Of a DNA stretch of 64,000 nt, positions 54,816 to 64,000 are shown piece by piece. The stretch comes from Graphilbum fragrans. Lineage: Eukaryota > Ascomycota > Sordariomycetes > Ophiostomatales > Ophiostomataceae. The stretch covers positions 62,001-126,000 of the forward strand of contig LLKO01000031.1 of assembly GCA_001513895.1 (NCBI GenBank). Reading direction: 5' to 3'. How positions within the stretch are numbered: the stretch's first letter is position 1; each line of letters opens with the position of its first letter. The position numbers were made by a program, and so were the translations under genes. The notes beneath the pieces were generated by a model. That model had not been told where the DNA came from and made no database searches. It saw only the letters and a list, made by a program, of their open reading frames with translations.

Positions 54816-55223
54816 CACTACAGTACAGTGAACTGCCTCGCAGCCACAACACTCACGTTAGCCCCCCACCGCCCCCCCTTATTTTCTAAAATTAGGACGC
54901 GTGGGATCCATAAAAAACCCAGCCACAAAAGCCATCCCGTTACGCGTCGCTATTGCCAGGCCATCCCCGCTGTGTCGCTGTGCAAATTGTAACCGCGGAA
55001 GCTTGCTGCCCTCTCTTTGGTATACGACCAGCTCGTAGTGGTCGTATTAGGGCGTTCAAGTGACAATTTAGTGATCCTCACTATGCAGTAAGCTGAGCCT
55101 CGCAAAGTGGGCCTCTCACGCGTCTCTCTGTCTCCTGCAGATGCACATATTTTGTCTGCCTACGCCTTTTGTTTGCGCGGCATTTTCTTCGTGCCAGTCA
55201 CTGCTCACTAAACCCATGCTCGG

Positions 55224-55239
55224 TACTCCGTACTCCGTA
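55224..55239. repeat. Two overlapping TACTCCGTA copies
   Basis: The motif occurs at 55224-55232 and 55231-55239, sharing two bases. Confidence 0.85.
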
Positions 55240-55698
55240 CTTGATGAGGATTGTTTTTTATCTTTTTTGTCATCTGGCGAAGAGGATGATGGAAGGAACA
55301 CAAAAACAAACCGTCATTTTTCCAGGCCTCTTTTGGGCCGACAACAATTGCATTTCGTGGCCCTGCTGTTGCCATTGCAACCCTCCCGTTGTCTGGGGCA
55401 CAACGCCTAGAAAAGAACAGCCTCCCGTGTCACTCAATACGAATATGCACCAGGTAGGCTATAACACTTTGGCACAGCGCCTTTGGGAGAATGCCGTCTT
55501 CCAAAACAAACAGTAGCCGTCGCCTAGTGGTATTTGTTGTCGTCAAGGGTGACGCAACCTACGAGTAGAGTGCATACTTGTAGCCACAAGCACTAGATGG
55601 CTGGGACGCAGCTAGGTTACGTATACATTCTGCGCAACGTAGAGCAATGATGCCTCTCCGCACGCATGGCATCCATATGACCATTTGTAGTAGCACGC

Positions 55699-55764
55699 TA
55701 CGGAGTAACTGCGGTAGAGATGTTTCACGCAAGCAAAACTCTATTTAGCACTCAGTACTCCGTA
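55699..55764. repeat. Inverted pair of TACTCCGTA motifs
   Basis: TACGGAGTA at 55699-55707 and TACTCCGTA at 55756-55764 face each other across 48 bp. Confidence 0.8.
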
Positions 55765-57637
55765 CATACGTACTATTTCTAGATACTCCATGGGGCTGTG
55801 AGCATGTACATACGAGGAATTCGCCGTTCACATCACCAGCCGCGGGTGGCCCTCCACCAGCTTCCGCCACGCGATCACCGTTTTGTCCTCGTAGTCATAC
55901 CCCTAAATACCCTGGAACCTAGCCGTGCAACTACTCGATAGGGAGGCCTTGCGAGGAAGGGGGCTACTTCGTACTGTAGCCGAGGTGAGCAGACAAGGCG
56001 TATATAGCGTATTGGGCATACGAAATCATCGCATTCTCCGTAATGATGCTCACGGACTGCCGTAAGGTCAGCCCAATTTGCGTTGAAACCCGCTAATTCC
56101 TCTGGCCCAGTCAGCTCTTGGCCAGAATCAGATATCAGGCCCGTGGTCGTCCTTTTGTTTGCGTGGGACGCTGGAAACGAGTAGAATAAGTCGGCATGAA
56201 GCTCGCCGCTGCGGATTGGCAGGGGAAGCAAATACACGGTCCTGCGAGACAAGAGCGCTAATTCTTAGTGCAAGGCAAATAGGGACCCCGGCATGATTAG
56301 GATCTCCTGGTGTTGGCCATGTTCCCTGTTCGAGGCAGACGCACACTTGGTTCAGGCACCTGAAACCCGCTGTAATTAACGCGTGTGCTAGCATGTGCCA
56401 GCGCTCGCACTTACGTATCGGTCGTAACGGTCGTCGCCTCTCATATTGAAGTTGTACACACTAGTTGTACATACCAAGAAACGCGGCAAGCCGTCGTACA
56501 CTACTGCCACTATCTACGCATAATGCTGTAAATCAAATCAGACCTGCGACGGCTGGACAACAGCCATTTCGCCCTTTCGCTGTTATGTTTTCTAAACGTC
56601 CTGTCGTCGCATATGTAGAGACAGCCACGAAAAGTAAACAAACAAGCTTCTCATCCGAGGTACAAAATGGGCAAATGGCGAGCTGAGAGCAAAAGGAGGA
56701 AGGTGAGCCAAATGAGCAAAGGACCGAAAAACAGCTATTGACCAGAACATTCCCACCCAACCTTGCCAGAAGGATTTGCTCTCTTCAGTTACAGCGTGTT
56801 AGTGCGTGTTTGGCAAGTCCATTGGGGCTGAGCACACTCTCGGTTTAAGACAAGCCCAGCGAGCACCGCTAAACCATGTCGGGCATTCGCTCCCAGGCTG
56901 CTCCACCCACCAACGACCGCCTCCTGCGCCACGCTTCCACGGCACAGAACCTGCCAAGAGTGCGACCCAGACAGGGACCAACGGGCGCTGCAGCGGCGCC
57001 CTCCCCAGCACAAGCACTACCAGCACGACCTACAGCACTACCAACTACGCCAGCACTAGCAACACTACCCACAGGGCCAACCCGTTCCACGAATCCTTTC
57101 CTTGACAAGGCCGATTCCTACTTTTCGTCCGTCTCAGCCGCTTCCCACACGCGGCCCTCCCAGCATCCTATTTATCTGCATCCCCCTCCCAGACATTCCC
57201 GTCCGTCTCCTGCTTTTGCTCCCCGTCTATCCTCTTGTTCTGTTGGCCACGTCCTGCCATCAACTACTTCTTCTCTTCTTCCCTCCTCTTCTTATCCTCC
57301 TTCTCAGCCCTATTTCTCTTCCTCCTCCTCACCACCTCCTCCCCTCCCCGAACGCTCTCGTCGTCGTCCGCCTTCCATTCGTCTCTCCCAGACCAACAAC
57401 CCTCTCGAGCCACATCCTCCGCCAGCTCCTCCTAAACCGGTCTACTACGACGCCCGCCGTCGCCATCGCTCACCCCCGCCGCTGCCTCCCTACTCCGCCA
57501 AGGTTGCTGCTGCGTCCCGGTCTCTCTCGCTGAGTCCGCCGCTGCCTCCGTTGCCTCTGCGGACATCCGTCTCTTCGATCGCTTCGGAGCCCAAATCCTC
57601 GTCTCGTTCCCCGTCCGCACACCAAGAAACCGCCAAA

Positions 57638-58657
57638 ATGGTTAGCATCGGCCGTGTCGTCTGTGTGGCGCTGCCCTTTGTGCTGGCTGTCATCAGCATA
57701 GTGGCCCTGCTCGTGGCTGGTCTGGCCGGCGTCGTCGACAAGAACATGGATCTCTTCTCCGTGAACACGACGGATCTGTCGATCGATGCATCGTCGCTGC
57801 TGTCGCTCATCACGAAGCGCAGCGTGAGCTTCCACAACGCGGATCTGCTCAAGGAGACCGCCGACTCGTCCTCGTCTTCCTCCTCCTCGACCAACATCAC
57901 GGCCGCCGACCTCAACCTCGGCAAGAAGTACGACATTGCCATCTGGAACTACTGCTACACGGCCCAGAACGGCACGCGCACGTGCACCAAGCCCCAGTTC
58001 AACTGGGCGTCCAAGACGCTCAACATGTCCAACCTCGACTCGCTCATCAGCACCGACGGCCAGAACATCACCCTGCCCAAGGACATCACCACCGCGGTCA
58101 AGGCCTTTGACGCCCTGTCGCGCTGGACCCAGATCGTCTTCATCATTGCCTTTGTAGCCCTGGCCGTCGAGATCGTCGTCGGCCTCTTCACCAGCTGCAG
58201 CCGCGGTGTGGCCTGCCTAACCTTTTTGGTCGCCTCCATCACCTCGGTCGCCGTCGTCGCCGCGGCAGGTCTGTCCACCGCCACGGCTCTCGTCGTGGTG
58301 GGTGCCATTGAGGGCACCGCCAAGTGGTACGGCGTCAAGGCCGAATTTGACAGCGGCTTCCTCGCGGCCGTGTGGATTGCGGCTGCCGCTGCTCTCGCGG
58401 CCTCCTTCTTCTGGATGTTCACTGTCTGCTGCTGCAAGCCGGAGCACCGCCAGCGCTCGGGCCCGGGCCCCATGCCGGCGGCCCGCCATTACGACGACAA
58501 GGCTGCCCACCCGGGCTCCTACCAGCCCCTCCACGACCCCCACGACGCCGGCTACCACAACACCAGCGCCTATGCTCCGCAGTACGGTGCTCCCCGCCAC
58601 CCCGTCGGCGGCCGTGCCGATCTGGCCTACGAGCCGTACTCGCACTCGCGCGTCTAA
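57638..58657 (+). CDS. SUR7/PalI-family four-span membrane protein
   Basis: The 339-residue product starts at an ATG in a strong context (GCCAAAATGG). It begins MVSIGRVVCVALPF, typical of the family, and that stretch forms the first membrane segment. A glycosylated extracellular loop contains WNYC and a second Cys (TRTC), the conserved SUR7 disulphide pair, plus sequons NIT, NGT, NMS and NIT. Three more segments follow (IVFIIAFVALAVEIVVG, LTFLVASITSVAVVAAAG, AVWIAAAAALAASFFWMF). The cytoplasmic tail is rich in His, Pro and Tyr. These proteins organise eisosomes and plasma-membrane domains or act in ambient-pH sensing. The same frame is open for 254 more codons upstream (ATG at 56876), but that part is Pro/Ser-rich and looks like a translated CT-rich leader. 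I treat it as non-coding. Confidence 0.82.
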   Translation: MVSIGRVVCVALPFVLAVISIVALLVAGLAGVVDKNMDLFSVNTTDLSIDASSLLSLITKRSVSFHNADLLKETADSSSSSSSSTNITAADLNLGKKYDIAIWNYCYTAQNGTRTCTKPQFNWASKTLNMSNLDSLISTDGQNITLPKDITTAVKAFDALSRWTQIVFIIAFVALAVEIVVGLFTSCSRGVACLTFLVASITSVAVVAAAGLSTATALVVVGAIEGTAKWYGVKAEFDSGFLAAVWIAAAAALAASFFWMFTVCCCKPEHRQRSGPGPMPAARHYDDKAAHPGSYQPLHDPHDAGYHNTSAYAPQYGAPRHPVGGRADLAYEPYSHSRV

Positions 58658-59611
58658 GCCTAGGCGAGTAGCCTGTGCCGCTCTTGATATCGTGTAGCGT
58701 GCTCCTGTGCGCCATGATCCGCGATCTATGACTTCAACCAGCACAGCGTGCCTCTTCTGACACGGTTTTTTACGCCTGGCTGTTCGTTTGTTTTCATGTT
58801 CTATTTCCTTATTCTAGGGGGATACGATGTTTGGAATTTTGTGTTATTTTGCGTGGTTGTCTTTTAGTTTTTGTCTTCCACTCCAATCTCATGGCCACAT
58901 AGTGCCATTGCATTGCCGGCGTTTTGTACTAGATCCTTAATGGTTATTAGCTGCTCGATGACTAGATGGCAGATGTAAGGGATGGTGGTGAAGACGAACG
59001 AAAAGACCAGGTTTGGCGGAAAAGGGACTGACTACCACTTGGTCATGGACACTTTTACTTAGTTTATACCCTGGTATGGAAGGGAGGCGAACTGAATACG
59101 TATAGAGAGCATATACGAGAAACCAAACTGATGAATGCTATCGTCGAAACTGTCTACTTTTTTGCAACTAAATCGCGAAGGATGCACGTATGGGGCATTC
59201 TTGTCCGCTTAGGCCCATAATTTTATGCGTATATGCATAGCACCGTAGCCTACCGATTTTTTATCGACCTCGTTCGGCCATTTCACCAGCATCAAAAAAC
59301 CTCTGGGTGTAATTCTCGTTGAAGGCGCCTACATACACGCCAGGACGTTGTGTAATACAGTCCCTGTCATAGAGGATGTTCGAGAGCATGAAAGGAACTA
59401 TTTCCCCGTCAACCCACGGTATACGCAGCAAACGAGATCTCGCTTTCGCCTTCTGATATCGAAGACTACCACCATCCAGTAGCAAGCTTAATTCTTCTCA
59501 CCCCGTTCACAGCTGTTCTTCGTGGCTACGCCAAGCCAAAGGGCCCAAACTTTCACCCAGTAAACGCAACAAATCAAACTTCCCGCCGCCACCACCCCAT
59601 CATCCCCCTCC
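58658..59611. other. Intergenic region
   Basis: No gene is recognised; a short minus-strand frame at 59261-59485 has no support. The last 100 bp are a C-rich leader of the WD40 gene. Confidence 0.5.
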
Positions 59612-62600
59612 ATGTCACCGGCAGCCCCGCTGCCACCTCCTCGGCTTCGCCTGCACCGCCCAGCCCCCGCTCTTTGTCCTATTACCGCGCTTGCTTTCTA
59701 CCAGCTACCGCGCGGCAAGCAACACGAAGGATGTTCGTTGTTTGTTCTGGCCGCTGAAGACGGGTGGCTAGCTGTCTATGCCGCTGAGGGGCTGACAGAT
59801 GGCTTAACGGCCAGCCACCCTCAACAAGGAGCACGGTGCTTCGGATACTTGCGCATATTTGCAGAGCAACCTATCCAGGGCTTCCGGGTAGGAGATAGCA
59901 GTAGCCTTCGTGGCACTGGAGACCGCAATTTGGCAGCCTACAGCGGCGATGTCCTCGTCTGGGGCGGCCGCTCTGTGGCTTTGGTGACCTCCTCACAGAT
60001 TGAGCAGTTACTGGTACACGGGGGCGAACATGGACCGTTGAGCTACACCCAGTTTCCTCTACCCCTCCTACAGGAAGTGTTTGCTCATGACTGGATCTAT
60101 GACGGCTTGTTGCTTCCACCTTCTGTTGGGGAGGAGACAGGGAAACCCTGTCGAAGACGTGGGGCGCTCATCACTGCGCATAATGAGGTCGTTCCTTTTC
60201 AGATCGAAGTACCAGCTCCAGCCTCTTCATCTGCACCTTCGGCACTTCTATCCTCTTGCCAGCTGCCCATAATTGTTCTCGGCGGTTCCATCTCATCCTC
60301 ACGGCCGGTCCTCTACTCAGCCAATCTAGTATGGGTTCCCGGGGGGGATCATAGCGGCTATCTGCTCGTGGCGTCTGGCACCATGTTTGGGGAGATTGTT
60401 GTGTGGACTTGCCGGCTACCACTCGAAAGCAGTCAAAGTGGCTCCGCAGATGCCACTATCCGTGTTCTCAATATCTTTACCGGCCACGAAGGCTCTGTCT
60501 TTGATGTGGCCTTGTCACAAGAGATCCAGCTCCCTTCGTTGGGGCAGAGCCACAAGCGGCAAACCATACGCCTTCTTTCCAGCTGCAGCGATGATCGGAC
60601 CATTCGCGTATGGCCCGTCTACGTTGACCAAAGGGGCGCGGTGGACAGCCCAGAAGCTGCTGGTGCCGACGTTGGGGCCCTCATCAACGAAGCCCGAGAG
60701 ACGGGGTTTCAAAACACGTTCGGTGGCGCCAGGGATCGCCAAATCGAATATCACCAGCAGGCCCAGAAGCAGCACCCGCCCCCTACAGGTGCTGAATCGA
60801 CTGCGGATACAAGCGATTCGGCCCTGGCCATTGCCATGGCTCACGCCTCGCGCATCTGGCACGTGAAATTCGGAAGCGCGATCACCCCGAATTCTGCGTC
60901 TTCATCGAGCGTGGTTGGCGTCTATCTGTATTCATTTGGCGAAGATGCCAGGACCCAAGAGTGGAAGCTGCAGCTGGACAAGTCCAGCTGCAATGGCCGT
61001 GGGCTTCTTTCGCCAGGATCCCTTTCAGGAAGCCTCCAGCATTGCCGTACGCTTGCCAATCACGTCGGCAAGAACATCTGGGCCGCGGCCGTCTTTCTCC
61101 CGTTCGAGGGTAGCGATACGCGCTCTGAAAGTCCAAGGCAAGCACTCGTGGCTACAAGTGGCTGTGATGGCAAGATTGCCCTGTTCCAAGGAGCTACAGC
61201 ACAAGATGTTCAACCGGATGAAGCCGGCGATTCTCAACACGACCCATCGATGATTCCATGTAGCATCCCCCCAATGGGTAAACGAGACCCCAGCCCAGAG
61301 AACGGCTTCGTTATGCCAGCAGCAGAGCCTCTGCCGGCTCCTCTTTCCGAGGCGAACACACCTTTCGAAGACCAGATGGACGAAGTGGCAGCTCTCTCTG
61401 AGGCCGTATCTATTCCGACCAAGAAAGGCAGCCAGAAGAAGCTCCGCGAGGAGGCCTTCAATAGTTATACCTTTCTGTCCGAGAATCAGCTCCTGGCTGC
61501 AACGACCTACGGGAGAGTTCTTCTAGGAAGCCTCAACCAAGGGACTGCCACCACAGCCGGTCCAAGAACGACTTCATCCTGGGTCGAAGTGTCTGGCGTC
61601 ACGGACAGCACTATTGCCTCGTTGCGCGATTACAACGTGGTCAGGAGCCCGCGTGGTGGTGGCGGAGGTGGCATGGCAACAGCTTGTCGCAAAGTAGAGG
61701 GGCTTGCTTTCATCGGTTCTTCCAGCGGCTGCATCTTCATGTATTCCGCGTCTGCCGGTCTTCAAGAGTTGTCCACCGTGCTTCCAGGAAAGATTGAGGA
61801 TATATTCTTCCTTCCATGTGGACAGATGGAGACCGCTCAGAAAGAGATCCAGATTTTCCACCTCCTTGTGTCTGTTCTCTTCTATGATGAAGCTACTATT
61901 ATCGACGTGGAGGTCAACCTTCACAGCGGCACCGTGATCTCAGAAGCACGACGAGCCGTCCCTCTTCCGCGAAAGGCACAGGCCTCTCAGGCACCCACAT
62001 CCATTACTGCAGCCACACAGTCAGAAGATCTCCTCATCACAGGAACTAGATATGGCCAAGTGTGTCTCTACAGAACGTCCGCAGCTGGAGCTATCACTCT
62101 CGCGGCCCACATTCAGACAGGAACCCGCGATGCCATTCTTTCTATCGTGCCACTGCCACGCCGCCCGGCTCAAGCGGGTATCGACTCACCCCCCGGTGCC
62201 CTCTCTTTCATCGTCACTGCACGCGACGGCACATACCGCATCTACGAGCTAGGGCCCGCAGCAAAAACGGAAGAAGATAGGCAATCCCTGCCTGCTTCTC
62301 TCTGTTTGCGCCACGAGACAGCCCCCCCATTTGGTCCTATCGTCCGGGATGCATGGTTCGTTCGCGGACCAGATCCTCACAGCGACCAACCAGAGCTGAT
62401 CCTATGTGGCTTTCGCAGCACAAAGTTTGTTGTCTGGAACGAGACCCGACAGCAAGAACTCGCTACAGTGGACTGCGGCGGCACCCATCGCATTCACACG
62501 TACATGGTGCCGTCATTCGGCCAGGAGAGTCAGAGTCAGCTGCGGTTTGCCTTTACGCGGAGTTCGGGCCTGCACGTCTTCCTCCAGGACGCCAGCATCA

Positions 62601-63817
62601 CCGCCACCGCCAAGACAGGCGGCCATGGCCGTGAGATCAAGGCCGTCAGTGCCAGCGACAGCGGAAAATACGTAGCCACTGGCGGCGAGGATACCGTGGT
62701 CCGGATTTGGACAGGCCACGGCCGCATAAATGGCCACGACCACCGTCGGCGCTGTGTGTCCGTCCTGAAACTGCACAACACAGGCCTGCACACCCTGGCC
62801 TGGCTGGGCGACGAGCGTCTCCTTAGCGCCGCCGGGTCTGAAGAGCTGTTTGTCTGGCGTGTGGCCCCTCTCGACTCGGCATACGACGGCCTTGCTGTCC
62901 TCTGCGAGTCGGCCTACCCGGACCGCACGAGCAACAAAATCCTGCGTATTACCGGTCTGGATGCCACCAACAGCAGAGACGGTGCCTTCATCTCCGTCGC
63001 TCTCTCCAACTCTACGATCAAGACCTATCGCTACACACCGCCCGGTCGCTGGCAGCTTTTGGCTCAGGGCAGCTATACTGGTGCGTGTCCAACACAGTTG
63101 CGGCACCTCGACATGGCCGAGGGCCGCGAGCTGGTTGTTCTGGCTGCTTTTGCCGATGGCAGCCTTTCGGTGTGGCAGGCAGCAGCAGATCGATCTGCGA
63201 CAGGCAGCAAGGCATCGCTTTTCGGACCCTACACCCTCGTTCAGACCGCGGCGGCTCCAGCACATCGCAATGCCATAAAAAGCCTTACCCTCTCCCAGGT
63301 TTGGAATGTGTCGGCTCCTAGCACACCACCCTCATCTTGGCTGGCCATCCTCACCGGAGGCGATGACAATGCCATTGCTGTCACGCAGCTGAGCTGGTAT
63401 CAAGACAGCGAGGAAGACACTGGCGGTCGGACGTACACTCTACACAAAACATACCGAGTGCCCAATGCTCACGCTGCGGCCGTGACAGGAATCCGGATCG
63501 TCGATGAGGCCGGGGAGCATCCTAGAAATAGCCATGGCATCGATGCAGGCAGTGCTTACAGCCATGCCTTCTTGGCTGTCTCTTGCAGCAATGACCAACG
63601 AGTCAAGGCATGGAGAGTATCTCTTCCTGAGCCCGGGCCTCGGGAAAGCAGTCGTTCCCAAACTGTGCCTGTGCGCGTTCAGCTTCTGGACAACCAATAT
63701 AGCGGCATTGCTGACCCAGGGGATCTAGCAGCAATCAAAGAGCCAGGCAAGGGGATGTCGTCTGCATTGGTCGTTGGGATGGGCATGGAAACATGGCAAG
63801 TGGAGAGACGAGATTAG
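59612..63817 (+). CDS. WDR6/Rtt10-like WD40-repeat protein
   Basis: A single exon encodes 1,401 residues. Degenerate WD repeats run through the whole length; the clearest are GHEGSVFDVALS...DDRTIRVW (about 290-330), HASRIWHVKF, NHVGKNIWAAAVF...GCDGKIALF, GREIKAVSASDSGKYVATGGEDTVVRIW (about 1005-1035) and SNDQRVKAWRV near the end. This architecture, with IWHVKF followed by GKNIWAA, matches WDR6 (yeast Rtt10/Trm734). That protein partners the FTSJ-type methyltransferase Trm7 for 2'-O-methylation of position 34 in certain tRNAs, and also acts in endosomal recycling in yeast. An insert (about 550-620) separates the propellers. I see no second plausible start near 59612. Confidence 0.87.
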   Translation: MSPAAPLPPPRLRLHRPAPALCPITALAFYQLPRGKQHEGCSLFVLAAEDGWLAVYAAEGLTDGLTASHPQQGARCFGYLRIFAEQPIQGFRVGDSSSLRGTGDRNLAAYSGDVLVWGGRSVALVTSSQIEQLLVHGGEHGPLSYTQFPLPLLQEVFAHDWIYDGLLLPPSVGEETGKPCRRRGALITAHNEVVPFQIEVPAPASSSAPSALLSSCQLPIIVLGGSISSSRPVLYSANLVWVPGGDHSGYLLVASGTMFGEIVVWTCRLPLESSQSGSADATIRVLNIFTGHEGSVFDVALSQEIQLPSLGQSHKRQTIRLLSSCSDDRTIRVWPVYVDQRGAVDSPEAAGADVGALINEARETGFQNTFGGARDRQIEYHQQAQKQHPPPTGAESTADTSDSALAIAMAHASRIWHVKFGSAITPNSASSSSVVGVYLYSFGEDARTQEWKLQLDKSSCNGRGLLSPGSLSGSLQHCRTLANHVGKNIWAAAVFLPFEGSDTRSESPRQALVATSGCDGKIALFQGATAQDVQPDEAGDSQHDPSMIPCSIPPMGKRDPSPENGFVMPAAEPLPAPLSEANTPFEDQMDEVAALSEAVSIPTKKGSQKKLREEAFNSYTFLSENQLLAATTYGRVLLGSLNQGTATTAGPRTTSSWVEVSGVTDSTIASLRDYNVVRSPRGGGGGGMATACRKVEGLAFIGSSSGCIFMYSASAGLQELSTVLPGKIEDIFFLPCGQMETAQKEIQIFHLLVSVLFYDEATIIDVEVNLHSGTVISEARRAVPLPRKAQASQAPTSITAATQSEDLLITGTRYGQVCLYRTSAAGAITLAAHIQTGTRDAILSIVPLPRRPAQAGIDSPPGALSFIVTARDGTYRIYELGPAAKTEEDRQSLPASLCLRHETAPPFGPIVRDAWFVRGPDPHSDQPELILCGFRSTKFVVWNETRQQELATVDCGGTHRIHTYMVPSFGQESQSQLRFAFTRSSGLHVFLQDASITATAKTGGHGREIKAVSASDSGKYVATGGEDTVVRIWTGHGRINGHDHRRRCVSVLKLHNTGLHTLAWLGDERLLSAAGSEELFVWRVAPLDSAYDGLAVLCESAYPDRTSNKILRITGLDATNSRDGAFISVALSNSTIKTYRYTPPGRWQLLAQGSYTGACPTQLRHLDMAEGRELVVLAAFADGSLSVWQAAADRSATGSKASLFGPYTLVQTAAAPAHRNAIKSLTLSQVWNVSAPSTPPSSWLAILTGGDDNAIAVTQLSWYQDSEEDTGGRTYTLHKTYRVPNAHAAAVTGIRIVDEAGEHPRNSHGIDAGSAYSHAFLAVSCSNDQRVKAWRVSLPEPGPRESSRSQTVPVRVQLLDNQYSGIADPGDLAAIKEPGKGMSSALVVGMGMETWQVERRD

Positions 63818-63953
63818 GAGCGGTGCAATGCGAGAGCAATGAATGAACCAAATCAAAACTGTAATGAATTGAATCAAAATATTAAAAAGGAATTAAATAA
63901 GCCTCCTGGGGACCAGCTCCAAAAAGTACGCATTCTACCAGAAGCAAAATTTA

Positions 63954-64000
63954 TGATCGTGGCAGGGGTCGAACCTGCGATCCCGTCCGATCAATAACCA
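63954..64000 (-). tRNA. tRNA, 3' half, cut by the window end
   Basis: On the minus strand the sequence ends GCAGG-TTCGACC-CCTGC (T arm), then CACGATC and discriminator A. The T-loop TTCGA and stem pairing are canonical. The anticodon lies at or beyond the window edge, so I do not assign an amino acid. A T-run (AAATTTTGC) follows. Confidence 0.75.

Larger units (their letters stand above)
50734..57637. other. Gene desert of 6.9 kb
   Basis: From 50.9 to about 53.9 kb the plus strand is purine-rich, so it reads as pyrimidine-rich in the sense direction of the phosphatase; this suggests an extended promoter or leader of that gene. From 54.7 to 55.8 kb are five copies of TACTCCGTA. From 57.1 to 57.6 kb is CT-rich leader of the SUR7-like gene. 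Numerous short open frames exist, but none has a recognisable domain, a good start context and consistent splicing. Confidence 0.5.

Noticed and set aside
55875..56252. 125-codon minus-strand frame in the gene desert
   Set aside because: No recognisable motif, and overlapping alternative frames are equally long. Kept out for lack of support.
1..64000. CRISPR arrays, rRNA genes, bacterial operons or phage
   Set aside because: None was seen. The spliced genes and eukaryotic tRNAs rule out a prokaryotic reading.

Overview
The window reads as nuclear DNA of a filamentous ascomycete (Pezizomycotina, probably a Sordariomycete-like fungus). The evidence is short introns (54-146 nt) with CTAAC-type branch sites, GC-rich third codon positions, Zn2Cys6 regulators, a tandem CFEM protein, SUR7-like and NCS1 proteins, and monocistronic genes on both strands. 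The species cannot be named from the sequence. A two-N gap at 21168-21169 shows it is a scaffold of a draft assembly.

Left third (1-20.4 kb), transport and small-molecule nitrogen: a 5'-truncated N,N-dimethylformamidase-type large subunit; a full-length PDR-type ABC transporter divergent from a Zn2Cys6 regulator; tRNA-Ser(GCT); a Gfo/Idh/MocA oxidoreductase with a GC-AG intron, divergent from a second Zn2Cys6 regulator; an intron-containing tRNA-Tyr(GTA); a fusion of an isochorismatase-type cysteine hydrolase with an allophanate-hydrolase-type amidase; and, sharing its 945-bp promoter, an NCS1 permease. That promoter holds at least ten GATA-factor motifs. Together these look like a module for taking up a ureide or heterocyclic nitrogen compound and releasing ammonia (biuret is one candidate). 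This is the most interesting part of the window.

Middle (20.4-39.1 kb): a gene-poor stretch with a tRNA-Asp-like gene broken by the N gap; a 2,092-residue RGG/SF1-helicase/NFX1-finger/RZ-finger protein of the ZNFX1 type whose first coding exon is only 8 nt; an orphan ORF that appears frameshifted at a T8 run; a RidA-family protein; AT-rich intergenic DNA; a GPI-type protein with two CFEM domains; a short-chain dehydrogenase; gene debris; and a small AT-hook protein.

Right third (39.1-64 kb), mostly conserved housekeeping genes: a secreted or membrane-anchored DUF7137-like protein; a CDK11/PITSLRE-type kinase divergent from the mitochondrial complex I assembly methyltransferase NDUFAF7; a PPZ-type phosphatase with an N-myristoylation signal; a gene-poor 6-7 kb region enriched in the motif TACTCCGTA; a SUR7/PalI-like membrane protein; a WDR6/Rtt10-like WD40 protein; and the 3' half of a tRNA cut by the window end. 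Exon coordinates were worked out by eye from splice signals, reading frame and recalled family motifs. No database search was run.
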